Of a stretch of DNA of 64,000 nucleotides, positions 1 through 10,273 are shown in pieces (the stretch's first letter is position 1; each line of letters opens with the position of its first letter). This DNA is from Mortierella alpina (lineage: Eukaryota; Mortierellomycota; Mortierellomycetes; Mortierellales; Mortierellaceae). Both the position numbers and the translations under genes were made by a program. The DNA lies in assembly GCA_029449245.1 (NCBI GenBank), contig JANATF010000003.1, forward strand, positions 1,054,001-1,118,000. Direction: 5' to 3'. Under the pieces are notes generated by a model. The model made no database searches. It was not told where the DNA came from and worked only from the letters and a program-made list of their open reading frames with translations.

Positions 1-6
1 TCTCCT

Positions 7-14
7 TATATAAA
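7..14 (+). promoter_or_regulatory. TATA box of the RNase T2 gene
   Basis: TATATAAA lies 52 bp upstream of the RNase T2 start codon, at a spacing usual for a TATA element with a short leader. Seen in the sequence; its role is inferred. Confidence 0.5.
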
Positions 15-66
15 GCAAACCCGCCTCATCTCTTCTCATCTTTTCATCGATCTTGTCCAGTCAATC

Positions 67-970
67 ATGATATTCCTAGCCACCACTATCGTACTGGGTT
101 GTGCTTTCTCGAAGGCTATATCAGCCCTCCCCGCCGGCCCTTTGATGCAAGATACATGTCCCCGCGATGTCCTTAGCTGCTCCGATGAATCCCAACACGC
201 AGATACGTGCTGCGTGCCCAAGTACGGTCTAGTCGTTTTGTCCCAACAATGGCATCCGCAAATGGGGCCCATGGAAGAGTTCACTTTACATGGTCTCTGG
301 CCGGATGATTGCGACGGCAATTTCGTGGGGCATTGCGATCAATCCCGCGAGCGCAGTGATGTGGAAGGAGGGCTGACTGACATTTACGACGATATGAAGA
401 AGTACTGGCCATCATTCAAACCCACACCACAGCACCCCGACAACAAACACTTCTGGACCTATGAGTGGAACAAGCACGGAACTTGTGTCTCGACTCTGGA
501 GCCTGGATGCGGTTATGATGGCGACCAGGATCTGCTTGCATACTTCAACAAAACTTTGGCACTCCGTAAGCAATATAACATTTACAAGGCCCTAGAGAAG
601 GCCGGTATCAAACCCAGACCAAGCTTTGATAGCCCCAGGGATCCCAAAGAGAATGAAAAGTACTCCGTTGATGCTATACTCGCTGCTATTAAGGATGAAT
701 GGAATGTTGAGGCTGCCGTTAATTGCAAGACAGGATATCCATTGGAGGTAAATGGTGTAATTCTTTTTGCCATCGGATACATGGCTGAAAACTTTACTGA
801 TCGTGGATGAAAACTTTATTGATCGTGCAAAATAGATTCATCTCTTTTTCAATGTGAGAAACAAGGACACTTATGAACTCACCGATGCGATCCCGTCCCG
901 AGAGGACTGCCCCCGCACGAGAAAGGTGGTATTTTGGGAAAAGCAACCGCTTCAGGAGAGGGGTGGTTGA
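67..970 (+). CDS. Secreted ribonuclease T2 (two exons)
   Basis: Base-nonspecific endoribonuclease that cleaves RNA through a 2',3'-cyclic phosphate, secreted or vacuolar. The N-terminal hydrophobic segment (MIFLATTIVLGC...) is a signal peptide. Both catalytic blocks of the family are present: CAS1 as FTLHGLWPD and CAS2 as HFWTYEWNKHGTC, with the active-site histidines. The uninterrupted frame runs to a stop at 808-810, but that tail does not fit the family. A GT-AG intron at 748-835 (88 bp, phase 0, ...TAG acceptor) joins GYPLE to IHLFFNVR and ends at the TGA at 968-970. This restores the usual C-terminal strand (L-F-F-N-V-R) and a late cysteine. The product is 271 residues, normal for RNase T2. 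The two-exon model is inferred from splice signals and family fit. Confidence 0.93.
786..827 (+). repeat. 20-bp tandem direct repeat inside the RNase T2 intron
   Basis: Two 20-bp copies (786-805 and 808-827; TGAAAACTTTAyTGATCGTG) differ at one base. They lie in the 3' half of the 88-bp intron, just before its acceptor. Probably a local slippage duplication. Confidence 0.8.
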
Positions 971-1090
971 TGAGGCTATGTTGCGATAGAGCGCGAAATA
1001 AAAGTTAATATAAACTGGAGCAGCCTTGGAGCATTTGCCGTCCTTCATGCAGGGCGAGCTTGGGTTGTGAGCGCGACAGGGTTCCATGAA

Positions 1091-1556
1091 TCAAGCATTT
1101 GGTGATAGTGTCGTAGAGGTCGCCATGTTCCTGTGCATCCGTCGTGAATCTAGGCAGTTACTGGAAGACCCAGCGCTGCCTTGCTTCTCGCATCGGCGTC
1201 TCATTGTCTCGGTGACTTCAATCAGGTGCGCAATCTCTTGGTCTCTGTCCTATAGCTCATCAAGGAGAACAGTAATAAATAATGCCACACCTTTGAAGAT
1301 TCGCGCGAAAGTGTTTCTGGTTGGACTTCACAAATGTAAGACGTTGTGCCTCGATTTTGACATACTTTGGATGTGGAAGTCCAAGAGACAAAGAGTGTCC
1401 AGAGTCTGGCTTTCGGAAGCAGGGCTGAGATTTCTTGATTTTCGTCGCTGTGAGGTTGGAACAACGGTGTCGCATAGTTGGCTTTTGTGTCCTATACATT
1501 GCCAGATAATAGCGCGACTCCTCGGCGGTGGTGCCTGGAGTCACTGGGTCGGTCAT
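1091..1556 (-). CDS. Possible small coiled-coil gene or gene relic
   Basis: The 795-bp gap between the RNase T2 and NPC1 genes has no recognised gene. On the minus strand a frame starting at 1556 runs to about 1298. A short GT-AG intron (about 40 bp, ...CTATAG acceptor near 1252) would join it to a charged helical segment (DRDQEIAHLIEVTETMRRR) and then a Ser-rich tail, with a stop at 1093-1091. The segment reads like coiled coil, but the evidence is weak and no family is recognised. It could be a relic or chance. The rest of the gap holds only a short TGTTG-type run near 1730-1760. Confidence 0.2.
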
Positions 1557-1765
1557 TGAGAATCCTCATGCTAAGAATGGGCGTATCCAGATCAGAATTG
1601 AGTTGGTTCGAAACGTCGACAGAACTGCAATTTCCGATGTTGTTGTGGGCGTTGAACTTACTGTGAGATACAGCCAGGTACATACATATGAGTGAGTCGT
1701 CACTAATGGTCATTTTTTATGAAAAGTATTGTGCTGCTGCTGTTGTTGATGTTGTTGTCTACGCA

Positions 1766-4700
1766 TTAACGACGTCGTCCGTTCGCTCCGCTCTGCGACC
1801 TTGGTAACTCGTGTGCGACGGCTTCACGAACATCCTCACTCTCCTCATCGCTGCTATCTCCGCCTTCAAGCAATCTCCTGCCTTCTCTCAGCCGCCTCCT
1901 GTTGGCCGAAGACGGTCTGCTACCGCCCTGTCCACTACGCAGCGACCAGCCCAACGACCCCAGACTGAAACTGGCGCTCTTTTCGCTCTGAATCGACGAC
2001 AAGAGAACAGGTAGCAGAACCAATCCATGGAGTGCCCCCACCACGACAATGGCTAGGTACATCCGGAAATAGTACACCTCAAATATCTTGGACCGCGTGA
2101 ACGCCAAGACAAAGATGCCCAGGAACTTTGTCAACGTGATTCCAGAAAACACCTGGCGGATCAAAATAAAATAAAATCCCATTTGGTCAGCAAAGTCAGG
2201 TTCGTGTATATCAAAAAAAAACTAAACATATAACGCGTTTGCTTGCATCAAGTGGACTTACAGAACTTCCAACTTCCACCAGGGCTCCGAAAACACGTTC
2301 ATCGGGGCTTCCTTCGGCCTCGACCGTCGCTCGGGCAATATGGGAGCAAAACTCCACACTGATGCCCACACAAATGACCAAGTTCACAAGCGAGATGGCA
2401 TTTAGCGACACGCCCATGAGAACCATAGCTCCTACCACATCCACCATAATCATGCCTACAACCCCTACAACAACCAGCGCCACCTTAGCGCTGCCCAGAA
2501 TCCCTGCAGTGACCAAACCGACCGCTACCATGGCCACAGTCAGTAGACGGATCGTCAGCGGCACAATGTCGACATACTGCTCAAAAAAGATGTAAAAGAC
2601 CGAATATGGAAACACGGTCGCACCAGTCTCCCTCGACACCTGATCAGCAATCCTGTGCGCGCTCTTGTATCCAGCAATAAAATCGTGCTGGTTGCGCATC
2701 GGCGTATGATAGGTGCGGAAGTGTGACATCTTGACCCGGTCTCCTGCAGCGTTCAGCTTGATCGCATCGCCATAAGCCGCCTTTCCAGCCAAAGGACAGT
2801 ACTCATCCGGGCTCGCCTTGAGCCATTGGCCCAGGTACTTCATAAACTCTTCCCCTTCAGGCAGTCCGTTCATCGAAATGTTCCAACCGGGGTCCTTGTC
2901 CGCATAACAGATATTACAATCGTCTTCATCGTCCCATGGACCACAGGGCTTGGTGGGATCCTTCTTTCGGAAACGACAGCAAGTCTCGATTGCAGGGTTA
3001 AGCCAGTGCAGGAAATCGTCAATCCACACAGCGGCAGGCTGCTCAATATAAGAAACATGGGGGCGCTTGCGTTCCTGTTCGAGCACATTGGCGATGGAAG
3101 AATCCGAGCACGTCGAGAAGCGGGCGCAAATCTGCTGTTGTCCGTGGCGTGTTGTGGCATCGACATCCTGAATGACAAAGTACACTGGTGGTCCCACCCG
3201 GAAATATCCATCAAGGTCATTGAAGAACTGTACCATGTACGAGTCATTGGGAAGTGCCAGTCTTTGATCTACAATATCGTCAAAGAAATAAAAACCAAAA
3301 TGCAGGTTCGAAAGTGTTAGATACAAATTTTCTAATCAACTCGAGGCATAAAGAAATCTTACAAGTAACAAAAAAGTATCTTACCTAGGCCAATTTCAAG
3401 GCTCGGCATCAAGCAAAGCCCTACAGTCAAAAGACCCAAGAATGCGGCCACTACAATTTTTTTTACAGAGCTGTTCAAGATCAGAGGTCCATAGTACTTG
3501 CGAACCCAAGCCGGCAACGCTCCTTCGGTCTCGATGGCCTGGGGAGCCTGGATCTGTAGACAAGGCATGCAGTCAACCCGATCTTCCTCCGCCCTCTGAG
3601 CGTCCAGGGAAATGCACGACATGAACGCGGTGACCTGAAGCAAAAAGTCCACCCACACTGCCATGGCAGCATACATGGCAAAAACGCTAACGGCGGGCAT
3701 GGTAACCATCCCGCCAAGTCCGAATGCAATAGTTTCGCTCAGGGCACTTAACAGGATACTCGGCCCCATCCTGCCCAGTGTTCGTCCAGCACACTCCTCG
3801 ATGCTCTCCTCTGGATGATTCATCTTGCGCCGCTCAAACTCGTGGCAGAGGATAAAGATGTTGTCGACACCAACGGCCAAGACTAGGAATGGAATCACTT
3901 CTGCGATAATCAGCGTGATCTTGTAGCCCAGGAAGGAGAAGATACCCACAGAGGTCGAGATGGACGCCAGAACAATAAAGATTCCACTCATTCCAAGCGT
4001 GAACTTGGAATCAATGATAAGGCGTCTAGGAGACGCAAGTTGGAATCGACCGAGGGCCAACGACGCGTACAAGAACATTACCAAATACGACAGTATGACC
4101 GTCCGCACGTCCGTATTGCTCGACTTGTTCAGCTCAATTTCCAGCGAGGATTCGGACGAGTACGAAATCCGCAAATCCTCGGTCTTGATTTCTGGGATCT
4201 TGTTGTGAACAAGGTCATCCATGAATGCCAAAAAGCGCAGCTCCCAATCATGCGCCCGATCTGTGATTGTGGTGTTGACCGAGTTTTGGATAACATAGGT
4301 GACGATGAACGCCTTGGCATTGACAAAGTCCTCGTCTTCATATCCTCCGAGAATAATGTCGGGCTTAAGAGGCTGCTGGAACTCTGGCAAGCAGTCTGCT
4401 GGGTTACTGGTACATGCCTCAAACTTGTCCTTCCAAGAGTCTCCAAACCCGCCAATGTCGTCTTGCCAATAACCGGTCGGGGATTGGATCACGCAGTCAT
4501 CCCCTGTGGGGTGGAAGCAAATGTCCTTCAGAACAACGCCGCTCTCCGTCTTGAGTCCTTTGATACGGTCATTGATCATGAACAATCTCTTAAACGACTG
4601 CTCGTCGACAATGGCAGAGTTGCCGCCCTTGTACGAAACAATCACCTGGGCTGTCCTGTAGAAGGGTCCAAAGTTTTGGTCGAAAATAGCCTTCTGAGTC

Positions 4701-6097
4701 GCACTGATAGAGTCGGGTGCCACCCACAATTTAACTGGGTCTGTCTCGATGCCGAAGCGCGACCAACCGAGGGAGAAAAAGGCCACCAGGCCAAAGCAGA
4801 TGCCAATTGTCCGCCACGCATGCTTCGCACAAAGGTATCCCTGATGATAGAACCACTCCTGCAACAGCGCGCTGACCACATATCGGCTGGTGTACTGATC
4901 AGGATCCAAGAGGTGCTGAGTGTTCTCGTCCTCGTCCTCGTCGTGGCGTGTCACCGGTTCGAATCCGATGAGATCTTTGGCAGCCCTAATTCTCCTGCGC
5001 AGCACAAACATGGCAATAGCCACCCCCAGCGTCACCGTGTAGATGAATGACAATGAAAAACTCCAGCATGAGACGCCAAAGACGGTGCATGGCGGCTTCT
5101 CTCCTGGTGTAGGGGGCAGTATTGGGCAGACGGGCAAGCAGTCGACACAGGCACAACGATATTGCTCATCCGTGTCGTTGCACTGGCGAGTGATGCCCAC
5201 AAAGGGCTTGAGCACGCCTGTAGAGTCCTGGGCGGGAAAGTCGATCTGGAAGGGCGATCCCAGCGGCTCTCGCTCCCGTCCCATAAAAGTGACCATCTCG
5301 CGCCAGTTCTTGGCGCCGCCTCCGATGAGGTCCATGACATAGCCATTGGTTGCTGCGAACTTGACGTCCTTGCAGGAGTCGTAGAATCCAGAGCCGTACT
5401 GATCCGAGACCAGGAAGTCTAGCTTGGTGACGACCGGCTTCTTGTCGGTCGAGAGCCCCGTTTCTGTGACGTTCAAGAACGTCGACTGGTTGGGCGAGCA
5501 CGTAAATGTGCAGAAGAAGTTGAGAAAGTTGGTCCAGCAAGCGGGGCAGGCCGATATCATGGGTGATGCCTGCTTGGTGGACGCGATCAGGTCTTCAAGC
5601 TGGTCCTGACTGCAGCAGGCTTTGGAATGCTCGTAAGAGGGACCGCACGTCGATACCAAGATCTCGCGCAGCTCTTTGCCAGGCTATTTAGACAAAGACG
5701 GGTGTTAGAACACGCCTTTTTTTTTTTTTTTTATTTTATACCTGCTGTCGTTGTAAAGGCAAGAAAGGGAAACGATAGAAGGCATGGCATACAAAGCAGG
5801 GAAAGCAAGGAATGGAAGGAGAGAAAGGAAGCATGCAAAGAAGAATTAAAGTAAGGAAGGAAGGAAGGAACGCAAAGAACGTTGTCCATGACGTACCTCC
5901 ACGGCAGGTCCGTTGTCTGGACAGGGCAGCTGCTTGCCGAATGTGCGCCTGCTGCCGCAGTTGTCGCGCATGACGCAGAAGCCGTCCTTGTGGATGTCGC
6001 TTGCCGATGCAGGTGAGGCGGACAGGGCGCTGAGCACAAGCCAAGCAAGCGCGAGCATGGCGTGCGGCCGCGGCAGGGTGCTCGAATGCGGCAGCAT
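1766..6097 (-). CDS. NCR1: Niemann-Pick C1 sterol transporter (four exons)
   Basis: Polytopic vacuolar/lysosomal membrane protein that moves sterol out of the lumen, usually after hand-over from NPC2. Exons, 5' to 3': 6097-5897, 5683-3385, 3268-2262, 2152-1766. Introns are 213, 116 and 109 bp and phases agree throughout, giving 1297 residues against about 1280 in animals. Exon 1 holds a signal peptide ([19 protein letters not shown]) and the first cysteines of the sterol-binding N-terminal domain. Translation may start at 6097 or at the ATG at 6058. Exon 2 holds the Cys-rich domain ([29 protein letters not shown]) and the sterol-sensing domain ([13 protein letters not shown]). Exon 3 starts with [13 protein letters not shown], and exons 3 and 4 join through [12 protein letters not shown]. 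The tail is Ser/Arg-rich with no clear dileucine signal. A PQ-loop membrane protein gene lies just upstream on the same strand. Confidence 0.97.
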
Positions 6098-6402
6098 GGT
6101 AGGTGTTTAGGTGGCCAGCAGGTGTGCAGGGGACTGTCGCTGTGGCTGTGGAGAGGGGTAGACGGGAGCAACGGTGGACAGCAGGAGCACGTGGCGGGTG
6201 GGTGGAGAGAATCGAGGGAGAGAGAAGCAAAGGGGAGAAGTAAAGGGAAAGAATCAAGGGATGCGAGTGGAGACTAATGGGTCAACGGGTCAATGGGTCA
6301 GAGGAAAGGAAAGGTCTCATGATTTTGCAGCGATCCGTCAGCTGACACATTTTGCTGGTGAAAAGTGTCTATTCACAGGGCCTATGCTCAAAGCCTTTTG
6401 CA

Positions 6403-7311
6403 TCAGGCAGCAAGGTGAGGATCTGGGCTTTCTGCTACGGAAGGGGGACCCTTGGCTGTGGTACCAGCACCAGACATGACCGGCTCATGTTCATCTTGAA
6501 GAGAAGCTGGTCGGCGAGCTCGTCGGAACGCAAGAACGAGAAATATTGCAATGCCGATTGGGCACACAATACTCACTACTGATGTCCTGAGCACAAGCAA
6601 CACGATGAATCCGCAAAGCATCAGGCTCAGTATGACCACCGCCGCCTGGGAGTACCACCGACGTTGCGTGTACAGCACAAGCTGCAGGATATTGAAGTAT
6701 GCAAGTGTTGATGAGAAATATGTCATGTACACGTACTGCACTGGCATCGTCAGCGAGAATTGCATGATCACATCCGTGGTTTTGCCAAGCAAAGTCAGTC
6801 CCAAGGAGACGTAGGACTGGCCATCGACCGACCGCCTCTTCATGTTCAGCACTACCTGAAAGTAGGTCTCAACGGACCACAGGACGATGGAGATCCACAC
6901 CAAGCTCGACGACGTGTGTTCCCCGAATGCGTTCGTGCACTCCAGGGCGATCAAGGTTGCATACACGACTGTGCAAACACCGGCGAGCATTCCTTTCCGA
7001 AAGACAGAGGCGTCCGAATAGAGAGCAAACTGTAAGAGGATCAGGATCTCCAGTACGGGCATGTACCATCCACTGATGCGCGTGAAAAGCGGGACTTTGA
7101 TGTCCAGGATGAAGAAGAGGTTGATGAGGCTTGCACAAAAGTTGCACGAGGCCCATATGAAGCTGAGGCCCGAGGTGGACCGGCGCCAATGGTTTTTGAA
7201 CAGCTGGGGCAGTAGCACGAGGAACCAGACGGCGTTGCTGACGTATCCGCATGCGTTTGCGAATACGCAGAGCCATGCGGGCAGGGCAGGATCGCAGTTT
7301 TCGGGAGCCAT
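6403..7311 (-). CDS. PQ-loop repeat seven-helix membrane protein
   Basis: A 302-residue protein with about seven hydrophobic helices. The first PQ-loop motif is intact (LLPQLFKNHWRRSTSGLS). The second position (YFQVVLNMKRRSVDGQS) has lost the proline of the PQ pair. The family includes cystinosin, vacuolar basic amino-acid exporters and SWEET-like carriers, most of them in lysosome/vacuole membranes; the substrate here cannot be told. Single exon. The cytosolic C-terminus is Arg-rich then acidic/Ser-rich. The gene is divergent from the repeat protein at 7538 with 226 bp between start codons, and its stop lies 305 bp upstream of NPC1. Confidence 0.85.
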   Translation of the reverse strand: MAPENCDPALPAWLCVFANACGYVSNAVWFLVLLPQLFKNHWRRSTSGLSFIWASCNFCASLINLFFILDIKVPLFTRISGWYMPVLEILILLQFALYSDASVFRKGMLAGVCTVVYATLIALECTNAFGEHTSSSLVWISIVLWSVETYFQVVLNMKRRSVDGQSYVSLGLTLLGKTTDVIMQFSLTMPVQYVYMTYFSSTLAYFNILQLVLYTQRRWYSQAAVVILSLMLCGFIVLLVLRTSVVSIVCPIGIAIFLVLAFRRARRPASLQDEHEPVMSGAGTTAKGPPSVAESPDPHLAA

Positions 7312-7537
7312 GGGGGTTCTCAGGGGCAGGAGAGGAGAGGAGAGGAGTTGGTGGTGGGAAGAAGTCGCTGGCCCGTGTGTGTGTCATGATAAGATTCTCT
7401 ACCCACAGCCAATCAGCGACCGCTTGTGACGCGCATTGCGGTGCACTTTAAACAAGCGCCATGCATGTGGGAATCCCTTTTGATTACCTTCTTCTCTCCT
7501 GGTCAACACTGCCGATTGCACGCGTCCATCTCTCGTC

Positions 7538-9868
7538 ATGAACTCCCCCGTGCCGTCGTTTCTCGAGTCCATCACACGGGACAAAGCTGCCGTCCTCACT
7601 CAGACTTGGGACGATTGCGAGGGCATCCCACCCACGACAGGGCTCATACGCATTGCGCGCCAGATAAGTCTCGATTTCCGTATCGTCCGCTACTGGTTCT
7701 ACTGTCGCTCCAACTACGAGGGCATCGCACGCGCCTTCAACGCCCTGGGACCGCGGCAGAAACTCAAATTCCCAAAGCTCGAGGAGTACTACCTGTTTGA
7801 CAGGTTTACCCACGATCTCAGTGCGCCATTCACCACTGACCCAACCTCTGAAGCCCTTGACGACTCTCAGGACGCGTCACCCACCCTCAATCAACAGATC
7901 CATTCCGCCCATGCACCAGCAGAGTCCTCCTCAAGTGTCTCGACTCAAGGACGCATGCGTCGAGCAACGATGAAAAAGCAACAACTCGATGCCTTTGGCG
8001 ATTCTCAGGACGCGTCACCCACCTCCACTCAACAGAGCCAGCCTGCTCATGCGCAAGCACAGTCCTCCTCAAGTGCCTTGACTCGAGAACGCACGCGTCG
8101 ATCAACAATGAAAACGCAACAACTCGATGCCCTTGGTGACTCACAGGACGCGTCACCCACCCTCAATCAACAGAGCCAGCCCGCTCATGCGCCAGCAGAG
8201 TCTTCCTCAAGTGCCTTGACTCAAGGACGTATGCGTCGAGCAACGATGAAAAAGCAGCAACTCGATGCCCTTGACGACTCACAGGACGCGTCACCCACCT
8301 CCAATCAACAGAGCCTGCCCGCTCATGCACAAGCACAGTCATCCTCAAGTGCCTCGATTCAAGGACACGTGCGTCGAGCAACGATGAAAAAGCAACAACT
8401 CGATGCCTTTGGCGATTCTCAGGACGCGTCACCCACCCTCAATCAACAGAGCCAGCCCGCTCATGCGCCAGCAGAGTCTTCCTCAAGTGCCTTGACTCAA
8501 GGACGTATGCGTCGAGCAACGATGAAAAAGCAGCAACTCGATGCCCTTGACGACTCACAGGACGCGTCACCCACCTCCAATCAACAGAGCCAGCCTGCTC
8601 ATGCGCAAGCACAGTCCTCCTCAAGTGCCTTGACTCGAGAACGCACGCGTCGATCAACAATGAAAACGCAACAACTCGATGCCCTTGGTGACTCACAGGA
8701 CGCGTCACCCACCCTCAATCAACAGAGCCAGCCCGCTCATGCGCCAGCAGAGTCTTCCTCAAGTGCCTTGACTCAAGGACGTATGCGTCGAGCAACGATG
8801 AAAAAGCAGCAACTCGATGCCCTTGACGACTCACAGGACGCGTCACCCACCTCCAATCAACAGAGTCAGCCTGCTCATGCGCAAGCAGAGTCCTCCTCAA
8901 ATACCCTGAATCGAGAACGCACGCGTCGATCAACGATGAAAAAGCAGCAATTCGATGCCCTTGACGACTCACAGGACGCGTCACCCACCTCCAATCAACA
9001 GAGCCTGCCCGCTCATGCACAAGCACAGTCATCCTCAAGTGCCTCGATTCAAGGACACGTGCGTCGAGCAACGATGAAAAAGCAGCAACTCGATGCCCTT
9101 GACGACTCTCAGGACGCGTCACCCACCTCCAATCAACAGAGCCTGCCCGCTCATGTGCAAGCTCAGTCATCCCCAAGTGCCTCGACTCAAGGACGCGTGC
9201 GCCGAGCCTGGACGGCCACAAAGAAGAAGGGGCCGCGAACACCCACGCAGGAGCCAAACGAAAGCGGCAAACGACGCCAGGACGAAACCACCGAGGACCG
9301 AGAGCTCAAAACCGCCTCGAAAGCAAGATCAAAGAGACCCAAAATATCTACATCAGTGGCAATTCCACCAACAGAGACCAGAACCGAGGCAGGGTCCATT
9401 CTCTCGATAACGACAGCGACTCCCTCAGAGATGAATAGCGTACCCTCTCCTTCGGCAGCTACGACCCAAGAGACTGTCGCGCTCACTAGTTCACCTTCTG
9501 CAGAGGCAGCAGATGTGAACATGGCAGATGTGACAGCCGTCGCCAACTACGATCATTCAAGTACTGCCATCACATCAACCCATGCGTCTGTGAACTCGAA
9601 CGTACGTCAGTCAAGGATGTTTGCTTCGGCCGTAGTTTTACCGCCGTACAAACGGCCCTCATTGGGATCCTCGTCTTCCACATCGAGCCGAAGAAGACAT
9701 ATCACGACTCTGCGTCTGCCTCCCTCGGCGCTCCAATCTGCGGCTCTAGGCGGTGCAGCCCCCGACTCAGCGCCCGAGGCTGAAACTATCGACGGTTCGA
9801 CGCCAGCACCCAAGCCCAAACTATGGCTCAAATTGAATCTCAAGCTATTAGAGCCCCGCAAGAAGTAG
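7538..9868 (+). CDS. Repeat protein with a divergent homeodomain-like N-terminus
   Basis: A 776-residue single-exon protein. Residues about 10-75 contain a helix-turn-helix pattern ending in RIVRYWFYCRSNYE. This matches the recognition helix of homeodomains (V-x-x-W-F-x-x-R) except that the usual Asn is Cys, so I read it as a divergent homeodomain; this is inference. Residues 109 to about 560 are ten tandem 46-residue repeats (DSQDASPT...NQQ...PAHA...SSSS...RR-A/S-TMKKQQLDA), low in order and each with a basic RRxT site resembling a PKA target. The C-terminal part is Ser/Thr/Pro- and Lys/Arg-rich. The frame stops at TAG 9866-9868, but the same frame stays open and protein-like to 10156. Likely nuclear; function unknown. 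Confidence 0.75.
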   Translation: MNSPVPSFLESITRDKAAVLTQTWDDCEGIPPTTGLIRIARQISLDFRIVRYWFYCRSNYEGIARAFNALGPRQKLKFPKLEEYYLFDRFTHDLSAPFTTDPTSEALDDSQDASPTLNQQIHSAHAPAESSSSVSTQGRMRRATMKKQQLDAFGDSQDASPTSTQQSQPAHAQAQSSSSALTRERTRRSTMKTQQLDALGDSQDASPTLNQQSQPAHAPAESSSSALTQGRMRRATMKKQQLDALDDSQDASPTSNQQSLPAHAQAQSSSSASIQGHVRRATMKKQQLDAFGDSQDASPTLNQQSQPAHAPAESSSSALTQGRMRRATMKKQQLDALDDSQDASPTSNQQSQPAHAQAQSSSSALTRERTRRSTMKTQQLDALGDSQDASPTLNQQSQPAHAPAESSSSALTQGRMRRATMKKQQLDALDDSQDASPTSNQQSQPAHAQAESSSNTLNRERTRRSTMKKQQFDALDDSQDASPTSNQQSLPAHAQAQSSSSASIQGHVRRATMKKQQLDALDDSQDASPTSNQQSLPAHVQAQSSPSASTQGRVRRAWTATKKKGPRTPTQEPNESGKRRQDETTEDRELKTASKARSKRPKISTSVAIPPTETRTEAGSILSITTATPSEMNSVPSPSAATTQETVALTSSPSAEAADVNMADVTAVANYDHSSTAITSTHASVNSNVRQSRMFASAVVLPPYKRPSLGSSSSTSSRRRHITTLRLPPSALQSAALGGAAPDSAPEAETIDGSTPAPKPKLWLKLNLKLLEPRKK
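7862..9241 (+). repeat. 138-bp tandem repeat array, ten in-frame copies
   Basis: Ten copies of a 138-bp unit start at 7862 and recur exactly every 138 bp, the last at 9104 and degenerate after about 9212. Copies 3, 5 and 7 encode the same peptide, and copies 2 and 6 are nearly the same. A 276-bp two-unit block was therefore probably duplicated by unequal exchange. The opposite strand is also open across each 276-bp block; that is a composition effect, not a gene. Confidence 0.97.
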
Positions 9869-10156
9869 CGCCGCGGTAGCAACAGTGAAGAGTTGAACAA
9901 TCCCTCAGCCTACAACTCAGGAGAAATCCTTGCAATCGAAAAAGAGTTGGTGCTGCAAGCGGAAAAAGTACGGGCCAAAGCCAAGTTGGTCGCAGGATCA
10001 AAGCGACGTGCAAAATCAGCTACCTCGGATGGCGAACCGAGCAAAACCAACGCCAGGACCTTTGCGAGCAACACAATGGTACCAAACGAGCGCATGGCCT
10101 CTGAAAAGATAGTTGTCAGCATGGATCAGATACCGGCGGCGAAAAAAGCACTCTGA
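9869..10156 (+). pseudogene. In-frame downstream tail of the repeat protein after a TAG stop
   Basis: Directly after the TAG at 9866-9868 the same frame stays open for 95 codons to a TGA. It reads as protein: a Ser/Asn linker, an Ala/Glu/Lys helix (EKELVLQAEKVRAKAKL) and a basic segment. An intron that removes the stop is not apparent. Either a nonsense change shortened the gene or the stop is read through. No separate promoter or well-placed start is evident. Confidence 0.5.
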
Positions 10157-10176
10157 AAATACTCAATAATGCAGCT

Positions 10177-10200
10177 TTATTGTGCCTTTCATAAAAAAGT
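10177..10200 (+). repeat. Extra partial copy of the transposon terminus
   Basis: TTATTGTGCCTTTCAT plus an A/T run repeats the outermost part of the terminal inverted repeat that begins at 10202, in the same orientation and immediately outside it. It may be a leftover end from an earlier insertion or a slippage duplicate. Confidence 0.75.
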
Positions 10201-10201
10201 A

Positions 10202-10273
10202 TTATTGTGCCTTTCATTAAAAAGTGCATTCAAAAAAATTATTTACTGGCGCTACGAGCGCTATTCGCTTGAA
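10202..10273 (+). repeat. Left terminal inverted repeat
   Basis: The reverse complement of 21206-21278 matches this stretch with only a few mismatches, including the inner block GCGCTACGAGCGCTATTCGC, which is itself nearly palindromic. A TA dinucleotide (10200-10201) sits just outside. The 591 bp from here to the first start codon (10274-10864) hold no other gene; an in-frame ATG at 10679 would add 62 hydrophobic residues. Confidence 0.92.

Noticed and set aside
7862-9241. CRISPR-like array reading of the 138-bp repeats
   Set aside because: Repeats are long, head to tail without unique spacers, in frame with a protein and in a eukaryote.
7887-9257. Four long open frames on the minus strand across the repeat array, each about 270 bp or more
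   Set aside because: They mirror the 138-bp periodicity of the plus-strand repeat and share one artefactual sequence; no independent coding signal.
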